Shown here: one piece after another, positions 16,112-23,760 of the stretch
Numbering within the stretch: the first letter of the stretch is position 1
How the letters are laid out: each line of letters starts with the position of its first letter
NCBI GenBank assembly: GCA_040775095.1
Contig: JAXGTD010000014.1
Coordinates: forward strand, 1-49,746
DNA: 49,746 bases
Direction of reading: 5' to 3'
From: JAXGTD01 sp040775095
GTDB taxonomy: Bacteria > Pseudomonadota > Gammaproteobacteria > Chromatiales > Chromatiaceae
Notes under the pieces: generated by a model
The model's input: the letters and a program-made list of their open reading frames with translations, nothing else
What the model was told of the DNA's origin: nothing
Databases searched by the model: none
Program-made: the position numbers and the translations under genes

Positions 16112-17149
16112 TCATGCCTTGCGTTGCGGCATCAGCCAGCCGCCAAGCACGATCAGTGCGATCCCAACCAACGAGATCCAGTACCAGCCCCGGATGTGGG
16201 TCGGGCCGTATTGGTACACGCTGCCGGCGCTGATCATGAGTCCATCGTCCGTGGGTACGATCCAGCTGATCCCGTAGCGGGGCTCTCCCGCGGGGGCGTC
16301 TGCGGCGATCAGGCTGCCTTCGGTGGCGAGGCCGGCCCCCTGCTCAGTAAAGTCCAGCGCGAACAGGCCGCGATCCGTGCCTATCCACAGGCGTTGGGTG
16401 CCGGGCTCACCGTGTGGGGCGGGATAGAGCGACAGAATGCGCTGATCGGCGAGCACGCTGTGCAGCGCGTGCCAATGCTCCCCCGGTTCGCTCTGCCAGT
16501 AGATGCCGCGACTGGTGCCAGCGAGCAGGATGCCACCGCTGGTGTCGGCGAAGCAGAACAGGTTCGTGCCCTCGGGCAGGCCGTCACTGTTTGCCTGCCA
16601 GGCGCGGGACATGTCCTCCAGGGTTGTGGAATAGGCGCCGCCGTCGACGGTGCCGGCATGCAGATAGCGCTGATCGCCACGCACCTGTTGATGCAGCGAG
16701 TAGACGTTGACGGGTGGCCCGGGCTGGTCCCAGCCCGTGCCGGTCTGGATCTGGACGCCGTTGTCGGTGCCGACCAGCAGGCCCCTCTCGGTCTGCAGCA
16801 GGCTGGTGACGCGACCCTTGAGCGGCGGGGATGCCGCCGGCGGGTTCTTCAGTCCGGAGGCGGTGCCGAACGGATTGCTGTCGGGGTCACCGATCAGGGC
16901 GGTGATGGGCTGGTCGTCGCTATCGACCCGATCCGGTTCCCAGAGTCCATCGCGGAAGCGCCAGACCTCACCGGCCTGGGTGCCGGCGAGTACGCTCGCG
17001 TCGGAGCCGAGGGCGAGGTCTGTTACATGCCCCTCGTCGGGTAGATCGATTCGTACCAGGCGATCGCCGCCGGGCAGAAGGGGGCCGGCGATCGCGAGGA
17101 TCAGGCCGAGGATCGAGAGTGTCGCGGAGAGGGTGCGTCGTGTCTTCAT
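16112..17149 (-). CDS. Membrane-anchored beta-propeller protein
   Basis: A 345-residue protein with an N-terminal membrane segment (LSATLSILGLILAIAGPLL, about 7-25) and a C-terminal one (ISLVGIALIVLGGWLM, about 325-340). Between them are five to six propeller-like blades with a recurring 'L-x-GT-x2-G' signature: LAGTQAGEVWRF, LLVGTDNGVQI, LHAGTVDGGAY, LLAGTSRGIYW and LWIGTDRGLFAL. The fold resembles Ycf48/sialidase-like or sensor-propeller domains exposed to the periplasm. The start chosen is ATG 17149; a 53-residue upstream extension lacks coding character. Function is unknown: a scaffold or ligand-binding role is only inference. Confidence 0.75.
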   Translation of the reverse strand: MKTRRTLSATLSILGLILAIAGPLLPGGDRLVRIDLPDEGHVTDLALGSDASVLAGTQAGEVWRFRDGLWEPDRVDSDDQPITALIGDPDSNPFGTASGLKNPPAASPPLKGRVTSLLQTERGLLVGTDNGVQIQTGTGWDQPGPPVNVYSLHQQVRGDQRYLHAGTVDGGAYSTTLEDMSRAWQANSDGLPEGTNLFCFADTSGGILLAGTSRGIYWQSEPGEHWHALHSVLADQRILSLYPAPHGEPGTQRLWIGTDRGLFALDFTEQGAGLATEGSLIAADAPAGEPRYGISWIVPTDDGLMISAGSVYQYGPTHIRGWYWISLVGIALIVLGGWLMPQRKA

Positions 17150-17609
17150 CGGTGCGTTGACGTATGTCTGGGTCCAGTAGGCAGAACGAGGTGACAGTGT
17201 AGCGGCAGCCGTAGGGAAAGTGATGGTAGTCGGCCAGCGCCGATGCGGCGCCCCCCGGCGCGCGCTCTGCGCGTGGGGAATTGGTCCCTCCATCCTCATG
17301 GGACGCACGCCCCAGACGATGGCCCGGCTTGCCGGTTGTCCATTGGTTTTCGCCGAACCGCAATGCTACCCTCGACAACTCGTCGACAGGACCTGATCCA
17401 TCATCCCCATTGCGTCCCATGCCCATTCGCTTTCATCCCTGCTTCACCGATGTCGGCCGCGCGATGCACCGTGGCGCGCGGCTTGGCCTCCGTGTCGATC
17501 CGGAGCTCGCCCGCGTGGGGCTCGACCGGCACGGCGCCAACGGCCGGGGATCCTGGGCCGCACCTGTATCGCGTGGCCGGACCGCATCACCCCACCGGGG
17601 GGAGCGGCG
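17150..17609. other. Divergent intergenic region with a doubtful 64-codon frame
   Basis: This gap separates the propeller gene from larE. An ATG at 17419 opens a plus-strand frame of about 64 codons (MPIRFHPCFTDVGRAMHRG...) whose TGA overlaps the larE ATG as ATGA at 17610-17613. The layout would allow translational coupling, but the peptide matches nothing I know, has no clear Shine-Dalgarno sequence and is Arg/Gly-rich like the shadow frames, so I do not call it a gene. Confidence 0.3.
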
Positions 17610-18401
17610 ATGAACGACGAACGCTGGACCAGGCTGTGCGAGCGGCTCGAGGAGATCGGCCCGGTCGCGGTCGCCTTCTCCGGTGGTGTCGACAGTAGCC
17701 TCCTGCTGGCCGCGGCACACGACGCGCTCGGCGAGCAGGCCGTGGCGCTCACGCTGGTCACACCGCAGATGGCGTCATGGGAAACACGCGAGGCCCAGAG
17801 ACTGGCCGATCGCCTCGGTGTGCGCCAGCGCCTGGTTGCGATGCCGCTGCTCGAGCGCCTGCGCGACAATCCCCCGGATCGTTGCTATCTGTGCAAACAG
17901 GCCCTGTTCATGCGCCTGCGCGCGCTGGCGGACGCCGAGCACCTTGGACAGGTGGTCGATGGGACCAATTACGACGACCTTGGTGATGATCGGCCCGGAC
18001 TCCGGGCGCTGCGTGAGCTTGGCATTCGCAGCCCGCTGGCGGAGTGTCGTCTCACGAAGGCCGATCTGCGCGCACTCTCTCGTGAACGCGGGCTCCCGAC
18101 CTGGGACAAATCCGCCTATGCCTGCCTGCTGACCCGGTTACCCCACAACACGTTGGTCGACGAGTCGGTGCTGCAGGGCATTGAAGCGGCCGAGCGCTGG
18201 CTGATCGAGCGCGGCTATCGCGACGTGCGGGTGCGTTGTCACGGCACACTCGCGCGCATCGAGATCGATCGGTCACAGGGTGCGCGGCTGCTCGACGTGG
18301 CGCAGGAGGTTGTCGATGCGCTGCGCGCCCTCGGCTTCGAGGAGGTCGCCCTCGACTTATGTGGCTACCGTGCCGGCACGATGGACCCGCCGCGCACATA
18401 G
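17610..18401 (+). CDS. larE: LarE-type ATP-dependent sacrificial sulfur transferase
   Basis: A cytoplasmic PP-loop enzyme that adenylates a carboxylate and inserts sulfur during biosynthesis of the nickel-pincer nucleotide cofactor used by lactate racemase and related enzymes. The 263 residues contain the PP-loop VAFSGGVDSSLLL (22-33), the Cys-rich stretch PPDRCYLCK (88-96), DGTNYDDLGDDRPG and ADLRALSRERGLPTWDK. Cys172 in YACLLTR sits where the sacrificial cysteine of Lactobacillus LarE (Cys176) lies, so the one-Cys mechanism seems possible. LarB, LarC and LarA are not in the window; orphan LarE homologues are common. The start overlaps the stop of a doubtful short frame. Confidence 0.9.
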   Translation: MNDERWTRLCERLEEIGPVAVAFSGGVDSSLLLAAAHDALGEQAVALTLVTPQMASWETREAQRLADRLGVRQRLVAMPLLERLRDNPPDRCYLCKQALFMRLRALADAEHLGQVVDGTNYDDLGDDRPGLRALRELGIRSPLAECRLTKADLRALSRERGLPTWDKSAYACLLTRLPHNTLVDESVLQGIEAAERWLIERGYRDVRVRCHGTLARIEIDRSQGARLLDVAQEVVDALRALGFEEVALDLCGYRAGTMDPPRT

Positions 18402-19045
18402 GCAAAGCTCGATCCCATCGCGTCTGATTGCCGTGGCCAGTGCTCTGGCCGGACCCGGTTGTTGGTCTGAGCCCCCCGGTTCTTGAGACACCGGCCGTAG
18501 CATCCGTCTGCCCAGCCGCACGACGTTCGTCGCGCGGTCCCGACCCATCAGTTGGTGCGCCATCCGTGTGTAAGGCGCAACCAACCCTCCAAACCGATCT
18601 GCGGCGCGTGCGGTCCGATGCCGCAGGGGTAGTGATCGTGCATTGACCTCGGAGATGCCTGCAACGGGAAGGGCTGATTTCCCCCTGTTCTGCGCCCGGA
18701 CCTTCGTCAGCCGCGATCCCGGCGCCTGCGCGGGGCCATCCTTTTCGACCGCCGCGTCGGTCCACCAGCCACGGACTCGCCGCTACCCCGGACCCCCGCT
18801 GTCCGCGCCCAAGCTGGACCTGCCGGCAGTGCATCGCTGGCCATCCCCGGGTCGGGCCGCCGCCGGTCCGAAAAACTTCGGAAAAAGGTCGGAAATTGGT
18901 CTGAAGTTTTGCTTCGGTCGCGACTAGCCTATTAACAGGCGCGGATGCCGAGCATCGGGCGCAACGGAGGCACGGAACCGAATCCTTGTGAGACCTGAGC
19001 CTGGATCGTAGGCAGTTTCACGTTCACCGCAAAAGGAGAAAGCAC
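18402..19045. other. Intergenic region with iterated GGTCNGAA motifs
   Basis: About 640 bp without a convincing gene. The last 180 bp before the small secreted-protein gene is AT-richer and holds regulatory-looking sequence (separate entry). Frames in the first 450 bp are Arg/Pro-rich shadows. Confidence 0.4.
18865..18935 (+). promoter_or_regulatory. Candidate promoter/operator region with phased repeats
   Basis: Three copies of GGTCNGAA start at 18865, 18887 and 18898, spaced 22 and 11 bp, so they lie on one face of the helix. AAAACTTC (18872-18879) and GAAGTTTT (18903-18910) form a perfect 8-bp inverted repeat across them. A possible -10, TATTAA (18930-18935), has TTGCTT (18909-18914) upstream with a short 15-bp spacer. 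Together these suggest a regulated promoter for the gene at 19046. The regulator is unknown. Confidence 0.4.
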
Positions 19046-19327
19046 ATGAAACAACTTGCAGCAGCCCTCGTGGCGACCTTGTTCGCCTCCGCTGTCGGCG
19101 CTGCCGACATCTATCAGGGGTTCGCTAAGGGCAACCCGGATCTACGCCCCCAGGCTAACCCGGTTGCTGGCACCACGGCAATTCAGCCAAGCGTCGGCGA
19201 CAGCGTTGATCGGTACCAGGGTTGGGCCGACGGGAATGGGGACCTGTTCAAACGCTTCGACGCCAGCGTCACGGATCATCAGCCGCCGAAGATCTACACC
19301 GGTCTGAGCGGTAACCCGGATCTTTGA
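19046..19327 (+). CDS. Small secreted protein with GNxDL repeats
   Basis: A 93-residue exported protein. A clean signal peptide (MKQLAAALVATLFASAVGA, cleavage likely before ADIYQG) is followed by three imperfect copies of a 'Y-x-G-x(3)-GN-x-DL' motif: IYQGFAKGNPDLR, RYQGWADGNGDLF and, at the very C-terminus, IYTGLSGNPDL. The mature protein is only about 74 residues and has no cysteine. A strong Shine-Dalgarno sequence (AAAGGAG) lies 7-8 bp before the ATG. I do not recognise a named family. The repeats and the well-formed translation signals argue for a real, well-expressed periplasmic or secreted protein of unknown function. Confidence 0.88.
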   Translation: MKQLAAALVATLFASAVGAADIYQGFAKGNPDLRPQANPVAGTTAIQPSVGDSVDRYQGWADGNGDLFKRFDASVTDHQPPKIYTGLSGNPDL

Positions 19328-19344
19328 TCTCGGTCGGTTGGTGG

Positions 19345-19369
19345 GGGCCGGGGCGTGGTGCCCCGGTCC
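19345..19369 (+). terminator. Hairpin after the small secreted-protein gene
   Basis: CCGGGGC (19348-19354) and GCCCCGG (19360-19366) form a perfect 7-bp stem with a 5-nt loop, extended by GG/CC outside it, 18-40 bp after the stop codon. There is no T-run behind it, so termination is plausible but not proven. Confidence 0.45.
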
Positions 19370-19385
19370 GCGCGGCGCAGGTCCA

Positions 19386-19423
19386 CTTCCAACGCAGAAA
19401 TCACCTTCCAACGCAGAAATCAC
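19386..19423. repeat. 19-bp perfect tandem duplication
   Basis: The sequence CTTCCAACGCAGAAATCAC occurs twice without a gap (19386-19404 and 19405-19423) in the gap between the small secreted-protein gene and the serine-hydrolase gene. It looks like a simple slippage duplication. Confidence 0.85.
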
Positions 19424-19518
19424 CGCGAGGCGCGGCCGCGCCCCGGGGGAACCCGCGCGTGCGGAGTTGCTCCTATACTTTACTGAAACGCTGCTTCATT
19501 TGCCGTGCGGACATGTCA

Positions 19519-19613
19519 TCCGCCTGCACTTCGCGAGTCGCGCCTGCTGAAGTGCTCGAGAATGCCGGGCCATCCGTGGCCCGAACGGGAAACGCCCTCG
19601 ATCAGCTTTTCCC
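19519..19613 (+). repeat. Structured dispersed repeat, copy A
   Basis: A member of the dispersed hairpin family. It contains ATCCGC spacer sequence, hairpin 1 (GCACTTC 19526-19532 with GAAGTGC 19549-19555), hairpin 2 (CGGGCCA 19566-19572 with TGGCCCG 19577-19583) and hairpin 3 (GGGAAACGC 19587-19595 with GCTTTTCCC 19605-19613, one mismatch). It matches copy B at 29 of 35 positions across hairpin 2, including a compensated G-C to A-T pair. The GGATCAGCTCGCGA block is not recognisable here. The element ends 60 bp before the next ATG. Confidence 0.65.
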
Positions 19614-19673
19614 GAGGCACCTGCACAGACAGATACAAAAGCGACCCATGCCAATACACGCGGGGAATGGCTC

Positions 19674-21512
19674 ATGTTGAACTTTGCGCTTGCTCGTCAG
19701 GCTTCGGCGGTCTTCGGTGTGCTGCTGTACAGCGCGGCCATGGGGGAGGAGCAGGCGACCGAGGCGGACACGGTCCCCGCCGTGCCGCCCGACGCGATCG
19801 TCGACGACGCGCTCAGGCAGATCCGGGACGATCTCGCCCCCCTGATCATCGGTGCACAGGCGCGCTTCCAGATCCCGGGCATCAGCCTGGTACTGGTGCG
19901 ACGAGACCGTGTCGTCTGGGCGGAGGGCTTTGGCTACGCCGACGTGGAGCATGGCGAGCGTGCGAATGCGCTCACGATCTATCGTGCTGGTTCCCTCGCC
20001 AAACCCATGACCGCGATCGCGGTCATGCAACTGGCCGAAGAGGGTGATGTCGACATCGATCAGCCGCTCAATGCCTATCTACCCGAATTTGCTATTCGCA
20101 GTCGCTTCGACACGACCGCCGAGCCCATTACCGTGCGCAGCGTGCTCAGTCATCATTCGGGGCTGCCGACGGATCTGAATAAGGGCATGTGGACCGAGAT
20201 GCCATTTTCCCAGGTGGCGGCGCGGCTGCAGGAGGAGTACACCGCCTTCCCTCCGAACCTGGTGTTCTCCTATTCGAATATCGGGTACACGCTGCTCGGA
20301 CACATGGTTCAGGCGGTTTCGGGAGTCCCGTATCCTGACTATATGGACCGGGAGCTGTTCCGCCCGTTGGGTATGTCGCACAGCAGCATGGGTGAGCGCC
20401 CCGGGATGGAGTCCTTTCTGGCCACGGGTTACCGGGACGGGGCGCCTTTCGAGCCGATTCCCATCCGCGATATTCCCGCCGACGGCCTGTACACCTCGGC
20501 CGCCGACCTTGGCCTGTTCATGCGCGCGCTGCTCCATGGGGGGATGCTGAACGGACAGCGGCTGCTCCAGAAGGCGAGCGTGGAGGAGATCTTCGAGCCA
20601 CAGAACTTGAATATTCCGCTGGACCTGGACATCGTCAACGGACTCGGCTGGTTTGTGGAGGACGGGACCATTCCAGGGGGCGGCAGGGTCCTACGACACG
20701 GCGGCACGACCCTGGTCTTTGGTGGCGAGATGATCCTGCTGCCCGAACGCGGACTCGGTGTTGCGGTGCTGGCAAACGCCGATGGCGCGCGGGCCATCGT
20801 CGCCCGACTCGCCGAGGAGATCCTCGCTCGCGCGCTGGAGGCGGTCCCCGGGCGACCGACGACCAGTCTTTTTCTGGCGGAGCTGGAGAGGGTCCGTGTG
20901 GAACCGGCGTTGGCGGAGATCGGCGGCAACTATGCGACCGATTTCGGATTGATCTCCATTCGGCCGAAGGACCGCAAAGTATGCGCGTGCATCGTCGAGG
21001 AGACGGTCGACCTGATCCCGTACCCGAACGGCTGGTTCGGTATTGGCGGTGGTGCCGCCGGCTCGCTTCCGGGGGCGGTCAAACCGTTGGGTGAGATGCG
21101 GTTTCAAACCCAGGAGATCGGCGGTCGCGAGGTGGTCGTCGCGAAGAATGGCGACGAGCAGATCGTGATGGGGGAAAAGGTCCCGGACGAACCCGTCCCC
21201 GATGTCTGGCTCAAGCGGGTTGGGCGCTATGAGCTCATGAACCCGGATGAAGGTTTTCCACTCACGGAACCGCAGCTGAAGTATCAGGACGGGCACCTGT
21301 GTATGAGCTACAAGCTGCCCAAGCTGTCGCAGGCGACGATCCAGGTCCCGCTGCGGCCGGTGTCAGACACGGAGGCAATCATTCTCGGCCTTGGCCGAAC
21401 GCGCGGGGAGACCCTGCGCGCGATCAAGGTCGATGGCGAGGACCGATTGCGTTACTCGGGGTTCATCGGCCGGAAGATCGATGATGGCGTGCAGGCAACG
21501 GCGCCCGACTGA
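19674..21512 (+). CDS. Exported serine hydrolase, beta-lactamase class C/CubicO fold
   Basis: A 612-residue member of the serine beta-lactamase-like family, which holds D,D-peptidases, esterases and class C beta-lactamases. A hydrophobic N-terminus (LARQASAVFGVLLYSAAMG) suggests export. The catalytic domain (about 45-400) has the SxxK motif at Ser107-Lys110 (GSLAK), YxN at Tyr200-Asn202 (YSN) and HGG at 342-344 (RHGGTTLVFGG). The C-terminal 200 residues are a separate beta-rich domain like that of many CubicO-type proteins. The distinctive DIPADGLYTSAADLGLFM is typical of these esterases. Substrate is unknown, and a role in antibiotic resistance should not be assumed. It stands alone, with a structured repeat just upstream. 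Confidence 0.88.
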   Translation: MLNFALARQASAVFGVLLYSAAMGEEQATEADTVPAVPPDAIVDDALRQIRDDLAPLIIGAQARFQIPGISLVLVRRDRVVWAEGFGYADVEHGERANALTIYRAGSLAKPMTAIAVMQLAEEGDVDIDQPLNAYLPEFAIRSRFDTTAEPITVRSVLSHHSGLPTDLNKGMWTEMPFSQVAARLQEEYTAFPPNLVFSYSNIGYTLLGHMVQAVSGVPYPDYMDRELFRPLGMSHSSMGERPGMESFLATGYRDGAPFEPIPIRDIPADGLYTSAADLGLFMRALLHGGMLNGQRLLQKASVEEIFEPQNLNIPLDLDIVNGLGWFVEDGTIPGGGRVLRHGGTTLVFGGEMILLPERGLGVAVLANADGARAIVARLAEEILARALEAVPGRPTTSLFLAELERVRVEPALAEIGGNYATDFGLISIRPKDRKVCACIVEETVDLIPYPNGWFGIGGGAAGSLPGAVKPLGEMRFQTQEIGGREVVVAKNGDEQIVMGEKVPDEPVPDVWLKRVGRYELMNPDEGFPLTEPQLKYQDGHLCMSYKLPKLSQATIQVPLRPVSDTEAIILGLGRTRGETLRAIKVDGEDRLRYSGFIGRKIDDGVQATAPD

Positions 21513-22225
21513 GGCGGTCCCGTAGTGTGACCCGCGCGAGGGCTGTCTCGCCGCGCTGGGGCTTGCATGGTTGTCTGCTCGGGTAGACCCGGCAAGCGTT
21601 TCCAGAGATCGCCTTAAGGTCATCCGCGTTTCACGCTACGCGGCTTTGCGATGGGTCGCGGTCGGCTTGTCGGGGCGCGTCAGGACAGGTCTATCCGACC
21701 AGGGACCGTCGCGATGGCTGGCGGAGGCTGTCTCGCGAATCGACGATTCCCGCGCGGAGGTCGCATTCGATACATCGGGACCGCGAATTCGGGATATGCG
21801 CATCCCCGCTCGGGCCGCAATTGCATCGGGGTACCTGGCCACGCGAGCCTGCCGCATTCCTCCTTGCAGGTTGTGCGGCCCTGGCTTGGTCGCCGTATCA
21901 ACTGGCCGGTCGGGTCGGCTGCTTGCGTCGCGGGTGGGGCATGCTAACCTAAGGACTGGTATAGTCGCAGTATGTCGTCCTATTCACGGAAGGCATGCCT
22001 GAGCATTTCGTTCCCCACGTGTTTCGCGGCGCCGCGACCGGCCGGAGATCTGGTTGGGCAGACCCTCGACACGCCGGGATGGCTCCAAGGTCGAATCCGC
22101 TCGGCGTGGTTCTTGCCCACGTGCCCCAGCCACTTTGTCGACCACCTGGTCCTCAGCGGTTGTTGCTGTCGCCTCCTAAGGAAGCTGGTCCAGAGTAACC
22201 ACTAGACACACTAGAGAGTTAAGCG
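21513..22225. other. Intergenic region, no gene seen
   Basis: A gap of 713 bp. Frames in it, including one of 143 codons at 21571-22002, are Arg/Ala/Gly-rich with no recognisable domain. GCGCGAG-ggctgt-CTCGCCGCGC near 21534-21556 is an imperfect hairpin after the hydrolase gene. TGGTATAGT near 21957-21965 looks like an extended -10 element and could serve the gene at 22226, but no -35 is visible. Confidence 0.35.
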
Positions 22226-23443
22226 ATGGATTACCGTGCAGTCTCTGCCTCGATTCTTGGTGCCCTGTTGCTCTCCCTGCCAATCGCGGGGCGGGCCTGG
22301 GTTGACGTCAGTTTTGTCCCCGACGAGATCCTCGTATCTGATCCCAATGCGGGTCTGCGAGGCATCGTCGATCCCGAGTTCGACAGTATCAACAACCTGT
22401 TCTGCTGGGTCGATCGACGTGGGAACGTCTGGGTTGCGGACGTGGACCCACTGACGGGTCTACTCGATCCACCGAGTGGACAGGGTGTCCGCGTCGATAC
22501 CGGTGCAGCAACGGTTGGGCAGATTGGAAACGGTCCGGAGTGGGTGTACACGGACGTCGGGCCCCAGGTCGTCTACACGCGATTGGTCAACGGCACCGTT
22601 CCCATCCTCGCCCGCGCATTCTTCCAGAACGGCGCATGGATGGCCACGTCGCTCAGCCTGGGCGCGGCACGTCTGGGGCCGTTGGGCAGTCTCGACCGTG
22701 GTGATCCCACGCCCACCATCAGTTATCTCGGCCCAGCGGCCGGTGGCTCAACGGCCAGTGGATCCAAACCGGTGTACATGCGTTATCTGGACGATCCGGC
22801 CAGTGAGCAGATGATTCCTACCACCGATATGTACCGCACCCCGGGTGCGCGCGCCATCCCCGGCACCAACGCGGTGATCTTCACCCGCCCGATGCCGAGT
22901 GGGTCGAGTCCGCCGCGACAGGTATTCAAGTACGACTTGGATACACGGCAACTCGAGCAACTGACCTTCGACAACGGCAACAAGATTGCGGCATTCATGT
23001 GGCAGGCGCCGGAGTACAACAACGAGTACGTCTTCTTCGCCCTGCTCGGAGAGACGCGCCTGGGGATTTATCGCTATCTCGACCCGGACGGGGATGGGAT
23101 CTTTGAATGGACCCGCGTGCAGATCATCGATCCACCCTCCGTGGGCGACTACATCTGGTCCCCCGAGCCGTTCGTGTACGGCGGCAAGAGCTACATCGTG
23201 ATGGTGACGTCGACGTCGTCAAACCAGCGCAGCCTGGTCGTCCCGACCGAAATCTGGATGACAGATATCGACCCGGTCGACACGCTATACCGTCGCCTGA
23301 ACAATTCCGACGTAATCAACCGGAAGGACCCGGAGGTCTACTTCAGCGAGGTGGGCCCCTTTATCTACATCAGTAGAGCGGACCAGGTGAGTGGGCCCAA
23401 GCTGTATCGTCTCGACTCGGGACTAGGCCCTCAGGCCCAGTGA
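22226..23443 (+). CDS. Exported protein, TolB-like beta-propeller character
   Basis: A 405-residue protein with a signal peptide (SILGALLLSLPIAGRAWVD, cleavage near residue 25). The mature part is rich in short beta-strand segments with aspartates and tryptophans, such as NLFCWVDRRGNVWVADVD, NGPEWVYTDVGPQVVYT, YKYDLDTRQLEQLTFDNG-like text near 235-250 and YIWSPEPFVYGGKSYIVMV. This is the pattern of WD40/TolB-type propellers that read out as 'value-unit' strands. A sequence like DPDGDGIFEW (about 290) could bind calcium. No catalytic motif is visible. The next gene is 317 bp downstream on the same strand. Function is unknown. Confidence 0.75.
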   Translation: MDYRAVSASILGALLLSLPIAGRAWVDVSFVPDEILVSDPNAGLRGIVDPEFDSINNLFCWVDRRGNVWVADVDPLTGLLDPPSGQGVRVDTGAATVGQIGNGPEWVYTDVGPQVVYTRLVNGTVPILARAFFQNGAWMATSLSLGAARLGPLGSLDRGDPTPTISYLGPAAGGSTASGSKPVYMRYLDDPASEQMIPTTDMYRTPGARAIPGTNAVIFTRPMPSGSSPPRQVFKYDLDTRQLEQLTFDNGNKIAAFMWQAPEYNNEYVFFALLGETRLGIYRYLDPDGDGIFEWTRVQIIDPPSVGDYIWSPEPFVYGGKSYIVMVTSTSSNQRSLVVPTEIWMTDIDPVDTLYRRLNNSDVINRKDPEVYFSEVGPFIYISRADQVSGPKLYRLDSGLGPQAQ

Positions 23444-23760
23444 TACGGCCGATCCTCTGCCTCCCGGTGGGCGTGGTCTCCCGCTGCCGGACTGCCGGCT
23501 GCTACTGCGCCCGCGCCGCCGTGGAGATGGGGATCGCGCCGTGGTCAACGCATGGGTTCGATGTTTAGGACGCCGCTCGGCGGTGCGCAGACGCCTGTTG
23601 TCATCATTCGTACGTTACACGGCAACGGCCGCGGCATCTCCTGGTGTACGGCGAACCGGGGAATGACGCCAATGACCGTTGCCGCGGGCGGGATCGGGCC
23701 GGGGGTGGATCTGCCGAGGCAGCGCACCGGATCCGCTGACCATCGGCCAGCCGTGGTTGC
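23444..23760. other. Gap between propeller-like genes
   Basis: This 317-bp gap has no gene and no obvious terminator or promoter. Confidence 0.35.

Noticed and set aside
17419..17613. A 64-codon gene overlapping larE by ATGA
   Set aside because: No ribosome site, no recognisable family, and composition like the shadow frames. The overlap alone is not enough.
18643..18927. A 94-codon plus-strand frame before the small secreted-protein gene
   Set aside because: No ribosome site, Pro/Arg-rich shadow composition and it overlaps the regulatory repeats.
21571..22002. A 143-codon frame in the gap after the serine hydrolase
   Set aside because: Arg/Ala/Gly-rich composition, no domain and no translation signals.
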